A stretch of DNA of 64,000 nucleotides from positions 62,001-126,000 of the IMG/VR virus record IMGVR_UViG_3300027833_000015; one strand, 5' to 3'. The notes beneath the pieces were generated by a model that did not search any database, was not told the origin of the DNA, and saw nothing but the letters and a program-made list of their open reading frames with translations. Shown here piece after piece: positions 1 through 9,145 of the stretch. The translations under genes were made by a program, and so were the position numbers. The stretch comes from a virus. The number at the start of each line of letters is the position of its first letter. Within the stretch, counting starts at the first letter, position 1.

Positions 1-954
1 TTGTTCATTACTATATGATAGAAAAAACACAGAAGAATATTGGATAGATTCCAACACGTTTATTGTGTCTGATATAGTACCACGAGGTTGCCATGTGCCC
101 GTTTCTCCTGTACTCGCAGGAGTTTGTGTAGAGGGTAATAGAACCATCTTACCGAGGTCGCTGAATACCCGAGCATGTCGGCATGCTTGTGCCATAGACA
201 ACTCAAGGTTTGCTGATACGTTCTCTTTGATGTCATGTGTTTGATATGATGCATCGTCATCCGAAGGGAGAACAAGCAGGTTCATTTTCGCGGCATTGTA
301 TGCAGACTGTTCAGCGGTTGTGCCGTCAGTCTTTCTATAGATGTTATATGGAGTTGATGTTGAAGCAGTCGTATCAGAGAAGGCAGAATTATTCCACACT
401 TCCCATGATCCACCCTGCATAGCAGAGGGATTGGTGGTGCCTATACGAAACGAACCCACACTCTCTGTTGACAATGAATACTGCAACAGTCTCTTACCAA
501 ACATTATAGTATAATCAGAGTCCATTTCACGGATGTCACCGTCAGAATCGACAGCAACTAATCTGCTGGCGAGCGATCCCGATTGTGTCGGGTAATCGAT
601 ATGACTCAAACTATCACGGGCAGAACTATCATAACACTGGAATAGTGGAGTGGTGGTAGTTGAACTGCTCAGAGAAGTTCCTGGGTGTGTGCCAACTGCC
701 TGATTGTAGAATGTGTCCGTGTACGAACCAATCTGAATCATGTCCGAATCCGCTACACGTGTCGCATAACGATCAATGGAACCATGATAGTTTCTGGCGT
801 CATCATCAACCGTGCCAAGGTTACTGGCAGGATGATTATCTACAATATATTTCTCTGCGAAGATTGAGAGAGATTCTTCTTCTGCTGCTGTCAATGAGCG
901 CAGGTCTGCGCCCGTACCCTTCAGCGTCAGAGGTATTGATTTCGAATGTGCCAT
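1..954 (-). CDS. Tail-fibre-region structural protein, 3' end beyond window
   Basis: An open frame of 318 codons begins at the ATG at 954 and runs without a stop to base 1, so the C-terminus lies outside the window. The protein begins MAHSKSIPLTLKGTG and is rich in Ser, Thr, Asp and Asn, with no membrane segment. I do not recognise a named domain. It is the last readable gene of the fibre/baseplate operon, 14 bases after the stop of the 219-aa fibre-like gene. A virion structural or fibre-associated role is inferred from position and composition only. It could equally be a fibre-bound accessory protein. Confidence 0.75.
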   Translation of the reverse strand, partial: MAHSKSIPLTLKGTGADLRSLTAAEEESLSIFAEKYIVDNHPASNLGTVDDDARNYHGSIDRYATRVADSDMIQIGSYTDTFYNQAVGTHPGTSLSSSTTTTPLFQCYDSSARDSLSHIDYPTQSGSLASRLVAVDSDGDIREMDSDYTIMFGKRLLQYSLSTESVGSFRIGTTNPSAMQGGSWEVWNNSAFSDTTASTSTPYNIYRKTDGTTAEQSAYNAAKMNLLVLPSDDDASYQTHDIKENVSANLELSMAQACRHARVFSDLGKMVLLPSTQTPASTGETGTWQPRGTISDTINVLESIQYSSVFFLSYSNEQ

Positions 955-968
955 GTACTAACCTCTGA

Positions 969-1628
969 TTATGGATTCAACAGAGTGCCAGCAGCGTTGT
1001 AGACATTGGGGATACGAGCATTCACCTCGTCTATTGCGCCATGCACTGTGTTGGCAGATATCTCACTACTACTTATACTACCTGTACCAGTGGTTGGCAG
1101 GGTGATTGAACCATAGAACTGCGAGTTGGCGTTGGTGAATCTGAGGGCATTCGTATTACTTGCGCCTGATTTAATTCTCAATTGCCCTGACGCTTGGGAG
1201 AGTTGTGCAAAGTTGACCCCACCATCTCTTAGTACAATGTCACCGCCATTAGCATCAAGGACGATATCATTTGGAGTGATAATAGAGAACGTGCTGGTTG
1301 CAGTAATATTGTTATCGCTGGCATCAAACACTGCTTCTATTTCGTTTATTGCAGCAACCAAGTTCGACTTGTCAGTGGTGTCCAGAGTAGAGATAACTCC
1401 AATCTCTATATCATGTTCGTTGATTGCATCTATAAGACTCTTGGCGGTTGTGGTGATTCCTGTGAGAGAGAATACAGAACTTCCTGGAAGTGGACCAAAT
1501 GCTGAGTCGAGATATGCCAAGTCAGAATCGAGTTGGGTGCGACCAAGGTTAAGTTTGTCGACCAACTGTTGGAATGTGTCTGTGGTCTGATATATCGGTT
1601 GGTCTTTTGGTTGCCATTCAATGGTCAT
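969..1628 (-). CDS. Putative tail fibre protein
   Basis: The 219-aa product starts MTIEWQPKDQPIYQ. An N-terminal part of about 100 residues has spaced hydrophobic positions (LVAAINEIEAV, SLIDAINEHD), a pattern common in trimeric phage fibres. A central Asn/Gly/Ser-rich part (IVLDANGGDIVLRDGG) resembles short beta-strand repeats of fibre shafts, and the tail (GAIDEVNARIPN) is typical of fibre ends. It likely belongs to the host-recognition apparatus. It follows a small coiled-coil gene by one base. The fibre role is inferred from sequence style and position. Confidence 0.65.
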   Translation of the reverse strand: MTIEWQPKDQPIYQTTDTFQQLVDKLNLGRTQLDSDLAYLDSAFGPLPGSSVFSLTGITTTAKSLIDAINEHDIEIGVISTLDTTDKSNLVAAINEIEAVFDASDNNITATSTFSIITPNDIVLDANGGDIVLRDGGVNFAQLSQASGQLRIKSGASNTNALRFTNANSQFYGSITLPTTGTGSISSSEISANTVHGAIDEVNARIPNVYNAAGTLLNP

Positions 1629-1629
1629 C

Positions 1630-1860
1630 TTATTTTCCTTCTACCAGAGTTTGTATTAGTGCTTTGAGTTCTGCCATCTCATCCTTCAGGGAAGAGATCT
1701 CGGTCTTCATATTATCTTTTGTTTCTCGTTCTTGTATTGAAAACTCCTTGCGCTTTCGTGCAAGGAGTATATCATCTTCGTTAGTATTTATAACGGTTCC
1801 TGTCTCTATATTCTTATACCAACCAGACATACCCTTTACTTTGACAAGGTTCGCTTCCAT
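1630..1860 (-). CDS. Small conserved phage protein with C-terminal coiled coil
   Basis: The 76-aa product starts at the ATG at 1860, which overlaps the stop of the giant upstream gene as TAATG; an upstream in-frame ATG at 1908 would give a long overlap and is less likely. The N-terminal half (KVKGMSGWYKNIETGTVINT) matches a short motif I recognise from many T4-like phage proteins of unknown function. The C-terminal half (EISSLKDEMAELKALIQTL) is a heptad-patterned coiled coil. It sits between structural genes, so a small structural or assembly role is plausible but not shown. Confidence 0.75.
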   Translation of the reverse strand: MEANLVKVKGMSGWYKNIETGTVINTNEDDILLARKRKEFSIQERETKDNMKTEISSLKDEMAELKALIQTLVEGK

Positions 1861-4800
1861 TACGTGAGAGCAATGGAGCGAATAGACTGCAATATGGGTG
1901 CCTGACAATTGTTGGATGTCTTCATAACAACCTTCAACTGAAACGATACAAAGGAGGGCAGGTCGCCATCTTCGCCACCAATGAGGTACTTGTACTCAGA
2001 GTACTGCTGTTCCTCTTCATTATTGACCCATGTGTTCTTCAAAGGGAAGTTTTGACTATTCATCTGTGTCCAAGATTTATTATACAGATCCTCATCACTT
2101 GTAACACCAGTACGATAGTACAGAGTGATGCTCGCCAATGGAGGCACATACGCATCAATGAATACACGTACACCGCCAGAACCCTGACCCAGTTGAACAG
2201 TCTTGGTTATGTGCTTCGAAGGACTCGAACCAGATAAAGAGGCAGTCTCAGAGACCCAATCAGCAGGTTTGTTACGGACACCAGGATAGGCAACCTCACT
2301 ATCTGAATCAACCTGATTGTCGATAACATTATCTATGAGCAGCATGCTGAGATTCTGTGCGTCGATTATAGGAGTTATATCAGAAACATACCCAAACTCC
2401 TTGGCAATGGAACCTGTTAATCCACCGAAGTTCGAACGTTGGAGAGACGACAAGTTTGCTCCTACAACAACCGATGCCGTGTTGCCGCCCAGTGGGAACA
2501 ATTTCTTCAGTACTTGGTCGTCGTTGCCAAGGTATCTTGGTTTGTTGAAGTAGTGCGTAACCTGATTACCAAGCGGTGTATTAACATTGTCGATGTCAAA
2601 CCGTGGGTCGCCACCTGCTTCACCAGTGTTACTGACCTCTGCGTGACTCATACCAGTTACGAAAGATCCTTGATAAGATATTTTCGTAGCATCGAAGAGT
2701 TCGTCTGCGAAGTCCACCGTTGCTTCACTGAAAGACATTGCTCGGTTTGTTTCTATGACTGATGCACCGAACCCACCTTTGCTTGTAAATAGAGCACTAG
2801 AATTCGCGCCAAGTGGGTCTGCTAAGTCCACATAATACCCTTGTGTGTCTGGGTCTGTGACTCTGTTTTGTGGATGTTGTATCACATTATCAGCAACGCC
2901 TCTGTAAATTCCTGCTGGAAGGTTTTCCATACCCACGGAGTCACCAGTACCCAGACCATGATTCGCATGATGAACCCTATAGCGTGAATTCGACAGATTA
3001 TCTACAGTCAATGATCTGGCACGGTTGTGCAAGAATTTTTCCGCGTTTTGACTATAGAAGTTCGCTGAACCTGCTGGTTTGAACTTTGCAGTATAGATAC
3101 GATATGCCATATCCTGATTCTGCTTTGGAGTCCATGTAGAACCATTCTGCGACAAGAACAACGAACCAGTGGCAGGTTGTTTGCTTACTCGCTTGGTGGT
3201 TGAACCCAATACTTCATCGTATGTTGACGCAACATATGCTTCATACTCGTCACAATCAGAGAGGAGGACGATAGCATATTCTTCACCGTTTCTGATGAAT
3301 ACAGGTTCTTCTAATTCGAATGTTACAGGGCGTGCCAATACGCTTGACAAGTTGTTTTTGTTCATACCGCTTATCGCTTGTCGCACAGAAGAAGCAGATT
3401 TATATACTCTGTGTTGGTTGCTGATCGAGTCACGTTCTGGAACACCAGAAGTAGTGCCCCTTATCTGAAGTTGGATAGCAGTGTTCTCGAACTGACTGCC
3501 TACTGCTGGAGCACTACGCAGGAAGACGTCAACCTTGGTAATGAATACACCAGGAACATCGTTTGCAGCAGCGAGAGCGAAGGTCTGTGCCAGAGGGTCG
3601 CAGTATTGATAATATCCTGTAACATTAACTACAGGATCTCCAACTGGTTGCGGGTTGCTGCTGGCATAGTATGCGTCCGAGTATGTAAGAGTTCGGGTCG
3701 AATGCATCTGGTTCTGTCTTACCTTTCGTGTACCATTTGCATCATAAAAAGACCGTGCAGTGCTTAGTGGTTTTGCGTTGTCGTTATCGACAGAAATATC
3801 AAGGAGTTTCACCTCGGTTTGTTTTGCCGCAAATTTCCACCCGATGGCATCATATGTTGCTGCGCTCTTCCCACCATAGGTAAGTGCCGCATTCTTTTGC
3901 GCCCTCTGCCAGTTTCGCCATTCATTTTCAGATGAAAACCGAGTAGAAAGAGGTACAGAAATGCTTGATGTATTCGGAATCCACATCTCGAAATACAACT
4001 CTCCATTCAGGTCACTCACCAAACGTTGTGCAGATGCACTTGTTGTTGGGTGGCCAGTAAGGTTAACATTGGTTGATGGCAGTGGCAGATTTTGAACTCC
4101 TGCTGCTTTATCATTTAACCAATCTGCCTTGGTGCGTGTCTTGATCCACTGCGACATTGGCGTGCCATCAAAGAACATGTAGTATCGGTGATTGGAGCGC
4201 AAACCTTTTGCATGACAGAACACACGCTTCTGGCGCATCCAAGGCATGGACATCGAAAGAACTATCTTATCCTGTCTCCTTGTCACGACGGTGGAATCAC
4301 CGACCTTACGGGTTGTGACACTCTGTCGCTGCGATGAATATTGTTTCGAAGTGATTGTGATAACAGGGCGTCTACGTCGACCAGACTTGGGGTCGATTGC
4401 CCAATTGCCATAATATCTCTTGGACGATGTTCTGCTGTATGTTACGTTCCTTGGATAAAGAGTTTGTCCACTCTTACGGGTGATTGTTGACGCTGATACA
4501 ATCTTGTCTGGTAATCGAGTTGTGTCACTCCAGTTATCAACTGCTGGGTGTAACGCTAATATACCCTCACCCGTGAAGACATTGAATGGGTTTACATTAT
4601 AGTATCCAAATTCTTCATAGGCACTTCCTGGACCACGCCAAGAAATAACTTCCTGTTTCATGCTGGGGTCAAGAACCTCGAAGTAATCCAACATAACCAA
4701 TTCGCCCTTTTGAACCACATTTGCATTCAAGACAGGTCGTCTGGAGGCAGGCAAGAAGTTTGTCTTCTCATACTCAAACCCAACATGTTCAACATTAAAC

Positions 4801-7553
4801 TTGCTATTCAATGTATGCAGGTCTTCGTTCATAGAAGATGTTGCAAATGACTCATCATCAATGAATGCGTTTTGCACAGAGGTTGCAGTAAATGCGTACC
4901 CTTGAGAGAAGTCCTCAATAAAGAATCCAGTCTTTGAGCGTATCGCACCTTCAGAAGTCACCTCTACAAGATTACTTGCTTCTGCTTCCATTGCAGTGAG
5001 GGTGACTGTCTCTTCGAGGTTAGAAAGTCTATCTTCGAGTTCAGCAACGTCGGACATCTTATATCCGCGATACTTCCGACGGTTGAACCTAACGTCATTC
5101 TGATCCTTGACGTTTCCTGGAAGGAGCACATCAAACAATACCATCTGCTTATCGTATTCAGTTGGAGGAACCGCTTGTTGTCCTTCTTCACCCTTGTTGA
5201 CAACAATAATAGGTTTGAAGTCTTCGCCATATGTTAAGGCGATATGGTCGAGGCGCATGTTATAGAAAACCACATCATACACAATACCATCACCATCGCG
5301 TGGCATATCAAAGCGATCAGTTGCGCCCATATTGTTTGCGTTTGGGTCTAACTTTGGTCGAAAGTCGATGTAATCATGCATCTCATATTCTTCTCCGCTG
5401 ATGGGAGATTTGTATGTCGGGATATCACCGTAGTCGAACAAAGGCAGGGTTGGTGTTGCAGTAGTTCGAAGTGCGTATGAATTAACAGAGAAGTAGTCAC
5501 CTGTTGTTCCGTGATCAAAATACCCAACCTTACATGTTAGTGTTGTCACCGCATCACCAATTCCGTCTGGGGTCAATTGTATTGGACCATAGAAGTTGTC
5601 GCGCTGACCGCCATCAAAGATAACCTCTTCGAGATAATCTATAGTGCCATCAAGTGCTTCTAAGAGTTCAACACCATCATAGAGGTCGGTGAACTTAAAG
5701 ACGTCACCAGCAGGGTCACCAGCAGATGTTCTTGTTGCAGTAAAAGTTTCTGTCTTATAAACCTTTGTTCTGTGAGCAGGGGCAGACTTGGTTACATAGA
5801 AATAAACGTGACATACATCCCCAGCGGTGCCAGTTGTCGTAATTGTCGCTTGGTTGTTGACGATGATGATATTGCCACTAGGAACTCGATCGACTTTGTC
5901 CTGAGTGGTGTTTATAATTATCCACTCGCCTTTATCAACGAGGTCTTCATTCGCGCCACAGGAGACAACGATCTTGAGGTTTGCTGCTACGGTATCTGTA
6001 TCGAAGCGTTGAACCGTTATTGCAGTCGGAAGCATAGAACTCACACGACCTCCAGGAACCTCAAAAAGAGAGATACTGGTTGACGGGTCTTTGATATACA
6101 ACTGATTATCTTCAAGACCGACCACTGCACCTGGAGTCGATGCGCCAGTGCTATTGATCTTTCGAACATCTCTAAAGTTGTTAGAACCGATCATCTTCGT
6201 ATCGTACAGGTACATGCGATATGCGTCACTGTCTTCAGTGTTACGGGAAACAAGCGACTTCAACCGAGTGTTACCGATAACAGAACCACCTGAATTCAGG
6301 AGAGATAATTTCTCCTGCTGATTGAGCGTTGTGGTGAATGAACCCAGTGAGGTGTCACCAGCAGCATCGGTCGGAGCATCGAAAGTGACATAGTTTTTAT
6401 ACCCAACCTGCATGCCTTGATCGATCTCTGCTTTGGTCGATAATGGTTTTGGTGCAGAGAAACTAGACCACTGGGTGTGCTCAAGATAATAACCATCAAG
6501 GTATGCGAGAGGTGGAGTACCAAACATTGCCCCAGGAATATTATAGAGTATCTTCTCTGCGGAGTCAGCGTTACGGAATTGAACAACAAAGTCGTTGACA
6601 ATGAAATCACCGTGGGTGGCACTATGCCTTTGCGCCATGCGCTTTTCGATCATATTATAGTCTTGGTTGCCTTCTTTGATCTGTACGATCTTTGAAGAAC
6701 GAACTGTGGCAAACGTCACAAAAGAAGTGTCGTCAGCGACGGTGGCACGAGTGTTCAGTATCATGCTTATACGATATCGGTCTGCTCCTGGAGCAGAAAG
6801 GTTTGGTCGAGAACCTTGGTTGTCGTATAACCTAACATCATCAGAAACAGTTACGATATCTTGCACTACTTCAAAACCAACCTCACAATCAACAAGACCT
6901 TCGTACTTGCTGATTACAGCAGTTTGTTTAGGGACATATACGAAGTGACCTTGTGTATAGAACTCTGCGCTCTGCAATGAGAAGAGGACACCAAGACCGA
7001 CAGACAGCAATTCGGATTCTGCTGGTTGTGTGTATACAGTCAATGTTGGCATTCCACTGCCACCGATAGCAGTAAGAGTATCACCTTCGAGGGCAACCAG
7101 AGGAGATGCTTGAACGTCATTGGATGTCGCATTCGTTTGGTTGTATGATATATAACGACCGTACAGAGTTGCTTGATCATCACCTGTGGCGTCGACAACC
7201 CATGTTACTTGAAACTGAAGACCGAGGGTGCCGCTTTGCGGTGGAGTTTGGAATGCTGTGCCGATAAAACTTTCGACAGTTATACCAGCAGAGAGGTTCA
7301 AACTTTCTACAATGATGTAGTCGGAGATGTCCGTACTGGCACCAGATGACTTCGGGGATACAGCAGCACCATCCATGAAGATGTTGTCTGCCATACGAGT
7401 GACCTGTTTTTGCAGAATAGTCTGCAACTGGTTCAACTCTCGTCCTTGAAGTGCACGCCCAGAATTAAATAAGACTTTGTGATAACCATCGCTATCCCTG
7501 TAGTCGTCTTTATATGTTCCTGAGAATGTTGTTCCTGTAAACTGGTTTGCCAT
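1860..7553 (-). CDS. Giant DUF4815-type tail/baseplate structural protein
   Basis: At 1897 aa this is the largest gene here. The N-terminus (SGTYKDDYRDSDGYHKVLFN, then GRALQGRELNQLQTILQKQV) is the signature of DUF4815 proteins, large structural proteins found beside gp8 in marine T4-like phages. The rest is beta-rich, with no membrane segments or signal peptide; residues around 1050-1130 are rich in Arg and Ser. It lies where T4 carries genes 9-12, just after gp8, so a peripheral baseplate or fibre-attachment role is likely. AAAGGAAAG lies just before the start. Exact equivalence to T4 gp10 is not claimed. Confidence 0.8.
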   Translation of the reverse strand: MANQFTGTTFSGTYKDDYRDSDGYHKVLFNSGRALQGRELNQLQTILQKQVTRMADNIFMDGAAVSPKSSGASTDISDYIIVESLNLSAGITVESFIGTAFQTPPQSGTLGLQFQVTWVVDATGDDQATLYGRYISYNQTNATSNDVQASPLVALEGDTLTAIGGSGMPTLTVYTQPAESELLSVGLGVLFSLQSAEFYTQGHFVYVPKQTAVISKYEGLVDCEVGFEVVQDIVTVSDDVRLYDNQGSRPNLSAPGADRYRISMILNTRATVADDTSFVTFATVRSSKIVQIKEGNQDYNMIEKRMAQRHSATHGDFIVNDFVVQFRNADSAEKILYNIPGAMFGTPPLAYLDGYYLEHTQWSSFSAPKPLSTKAEIDQGMQVGYKNYVTFDAPTDAAGDTSLGSFTTTLNQQEKLSLLNSGGSVIGNTRLKSLVSRNTEDSDAYRMYLYDTKMIGSNNFRDVRKINSTGASTPGAVVGLEDNQLYIKDPSTSISLFEVPGGRVSSMLPTAITVQRFDTDTVAANLKIVVSCGANEDLVDKGEWIIINTTQDKVDRVPSGNIIIVNNQATITTTGTAGDVCHVYFYVTKSAPAHRTKVYKTETFTATRTSAGDPAGDVFKFTDLYDGVELLEALDGTIDYLEEVIFDGGQRDNFYGPIQLTPDGIGDAVTTLTCKVGYFDHGTTGDYFSVNSYALRTTATPTLPLFDYGDIPTYKSPISGEEYEMHDYIDFRPKLDPNANNMGATDRFDMPRDGDGIVYDVVFYNMRLDHIALTYGEDFKPIIVVNKGEEGQQAVPPTEYDKQMVLFDVLLPGNVKDQNDVRFNRRKYRGYKMSDVAELEDRLSNLEETVTLTAMEAEASNLVEVTSEGAIRSKTGFFIEDFSQGYAFTATSVQNAFIDDESFATSSMNEDLHTLNSKFNVEHVGFEYEKTNFLPASRRPVLNANVVQKGELVMLDYFEVLDPSMKQEVISWRGPGSAYEEFGYYNVNPFNVFTGEGILALHPAVDNWSDTTRLPDKIVSASTITRKSGQTLYPRNVTYSRTSSKRYYGNWAIDPKSGRRRRPVITITSKQYSSQRQSVTTRKVGDSTVVTRRQDKIVLSMSMPWMRQKRVFCHAKGLRSNHRYYMFFDGTPMSQWIKTRTKADWLNDKAAGVQNLPLPSTNVNLTGHPTTSASAQRLVSDLNGELYFEMWIPNTSSISVPLSTRFSSENEWRNWQRAQKNAALTYGGKSAATYDAIGWKFAAKQTEVKLLDISVDNDNAKPLSTARSFYDANGTRKVRQNQMHSTRTLTYSDAYYASSNPQPVGDPVVNVTGYYQYCDPLAQTFALAAANDVPGVFITKVDVFLRSAPAVGSQFENTAIQLQIRGTTSGVPERDSISNQHRVYKSASSVRQAISGMNKNNLSSVLARPVTFELEEPVFIRNGEEYAIVLLSDCDEYEAYVASTYDEVLGSTTKRVSKQPATGSLFLSQNGSTWTPKQNQDMAYRIYTAKFKPAGSANFYSQNAEKFLHNRARSLTVDNLSNSRYRVHHANHGLGTGDSVGMENLPAGIYRGVADNVIQHPQNRVTDPDTQGYYVDLADPLGANSSALFTSKGGFGASVIETNRAMSFSEATVDFADELFDATKISYQGSFVTGMSHAEVSNTGEAGGDPRFDIDNVNTPLGNQVTHYFNKPRYLGNDDQVLKKLFPLGGNTASVVVGANLSSLQRSNFGGLTGSIAKEFGYVSDITPIIDAQNLSMLLIDNVIDNQVDSDSEVAYPGVRNKPADWVSETASLSGSSPSKHITKTVQLGQGSGGVRVFIDAYVPPLASITLYYRTGVTSDEDLYNKSWTQMNSQNFPLKNTWVNNEEEQQYSEYKYLIGGEDGDLPSFVSFQLKVVMKTSNNCQAPILQSIRSIALT

Positions 7554-7566
7554 TTCTTACTTTCCT

Positions 7567-9063
7567 TTAGAGGTCAATTACTACCTTGATATCTTCTATT
7601 TGATCAGCGTCACGAGAAACTGCTATTCTGTTATCTATGTATATAACTTCTCCGCTGTATACATCAACCTCTGATGGACGAAGAACTGGTTGAAGGTTGA
7701 TACCGATTGGTGTTGCTGTACCGCCACCACCGCTGATCTGACATACTGAATAACTATCAAAGGCAGAGTAACCAGTTTCTCTTGTTTGGTGTACGAACAT
7801 TATTCCGCGAGCAGCATCGTAGAAGTCTATGATTGCTACAGAACCTGCTTGTGTGATCGTTTGATCGCCTGTGATGTTTTCAGGTACTAGACTTGCTGTG
7901 TTTACATACAACCTCTTGAAAGCAGACAGAGTTGGTGCCGTACACTCAGGGACTTCAACAAATGAAGCAAACTGAGCAGAGTCTTTCACTGGGTTGCGGA
8001 CGATTCCGATTTGTCGGAAGTCATTAGTTGTTTGGAAGTCGTCGTTCTCGTTTCCATTCAACTGCGAATTAAACATCATGGCAGAAGAATGAAGATCAAG
8101 TGTACTGTTGCCGCCCATGCCCGAGTCACCAGAAATAAGAGCGCGAAGTATTGCACCAGATCCAGAACCACCAGAGACCTTAATGGAAGCATCAGCATAG
8201 TCTCGACCGAATACGAAATCGGCATCGTCAGAGTTATTCTTCATGAAGATGTCGGTTATCCCGCCATTAAAAATCTTCGCAGAAGCAGTTGCAGGAGTGG
8301 GGACTTGGCCAAATCCCTGTCGTGCGCGACCAGTTATAGTGATGGTCGGAGCACTGGTATAACCAGTTCCAGGGTTTTCAATATGAATGCCAATGAGTTG
8401 TCCAGGGATTGCTCCTGCCTGTATACCACGTTGTTGTAGTCTAGACACAGAAAGATCCTCATCCGCTGGACCACCTGCTGCTTCATCGACAACTCGCTCG
8501 ACTGGCATGTAGGTTGATGTCAGGAACTTTCGTGCTTCAGCGGCACCGATGTTGTATAGGAACTTCCAGTAGTATCCGTCTTGTCCAGCACTGAATACTT
8601 CTGTGCTATTATTGGTTGGTTTAAATAAAGATGCGCGAGGAGTTCCACCAACAGTCCTGCCTTGTTTAATGCAAACATACACGTTGTTATCGTCTGTTAG
8701 TACATAATATGGGTTTGGGGCAAATGCGCCACTGGCAGTTGTGCCACTTTTAATTTCGGTATTTGAACCATACTCTGATGACCATCCTTCATAGAAGTTG
8801 CCAGCAATCCAAGAGAAACGAGGAACAACGTATGAGACGTCAGGCACCTGTTTCATTGATTGGATAGATGAGCGGAACACCAAACTCTCCTCAGTTCCAG
8901 AGTATGGAGTAGGTGGGAGGGATTCTTCATTCCATTCCTCAGAACGCCCAATAGCAATGTAGTGTCTGTCAGAATCCCCAAGAGCGACGCCAACGTTCTG
9001 TGTGCGGTCGAATATACTTACCAGCATTTCGCGTTTGAGTACATCTGTAATTGTTGCTGCCAT
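7567..9063 (-). CDS. gp8: Baseplate wedge subunit gp8-like
   Basis: The 498-aa product begins MAATITDVLKREMLVSIFD and contains RHYIAIGRSEEWNEESLPP, a pattern of gp8-family wedge proteins in T4-like phages. In T4, gp8 joins gp7 and gp10 in the wedge at the periphery of the baseplate. T4 gp8 is 334 aa; the longer form here matches marine relatives. The gene follows gp7 and precedes the DUF4815 gene, conserving the T4 order 6-7-8. It has its own late promoter 53 bases upstream of the ATG. Confidence 0.85.
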   Translation of the reverse strand: MAATITDVLKREMLVSIFDRTQNVGVALGDSDRHYIAIGRSEEWNEESLPPTPYSGTEESLVFRSSIQSMKQVPDVSYVVPRFSWIAGNFYEGWSSEYGSNTEIKSGTTASGAFAPNPYYVLTDDNNVYVCIKQGRTVGGTPRASLFKPTNNSTEVFSAGQDGYYWKFLYNIGAAEARKFLTSTYMPVERVVDEAAGGPADEDLSVSRLQQRGIQAGAIPGQLIGIHIENPGTGYTSAPTITITGRARQGFGQVPTPATASAKIFNGGITDIFMKNNSDDADFVFGRDYADASIKVSGGSGSGAILRALISGDSGMGGNSTLDLHSSAMMFNSQLNGNENDDFQTTNDFRQIGIVRNPVKDSAQFASFVEVPECTAPTLSAFKRLYVNTASLVPENITGDQTITQAGSVAIIDFYDAARGIMFVHQTRETGYSAFDSYSVCQISGGGGTATPIGINLQPVLRPSEVDVYSGEVIYIDNRIAVSRDADQIEDIKVVIDL

Positions 9064-9115
9064 ACTTTGTCCCTTTACAACTTGCCTTGTTGTTTACAAT
9101 TGTTTAATATAGATC

Positions 9116-9123
9116 TATTTATA
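9116..9123 (-). promoter_or_regulatory. T4-type late promoter TATAAATA for gp8
   Basis: TATAAATA reads on the minus strand in the gap between gp7 and gp8, 53 bases before the gp8 start and followed by GAT. This is an exact match to the T4 late promoter box used by gp55/gp33/gp45-dependent RNA polymerase. Its intergenic position and recurrence upstream of other operons support function. Confidence 0.75.
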
Positions 9124-9145
9124 CTCTTCTCGGGAGCGTATAAAA

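Noticed and set aside
1126-1590. 154-codon plus-strand open frame
   Set aside because: Antisense to the tail-fibre gene; no supporting signals.
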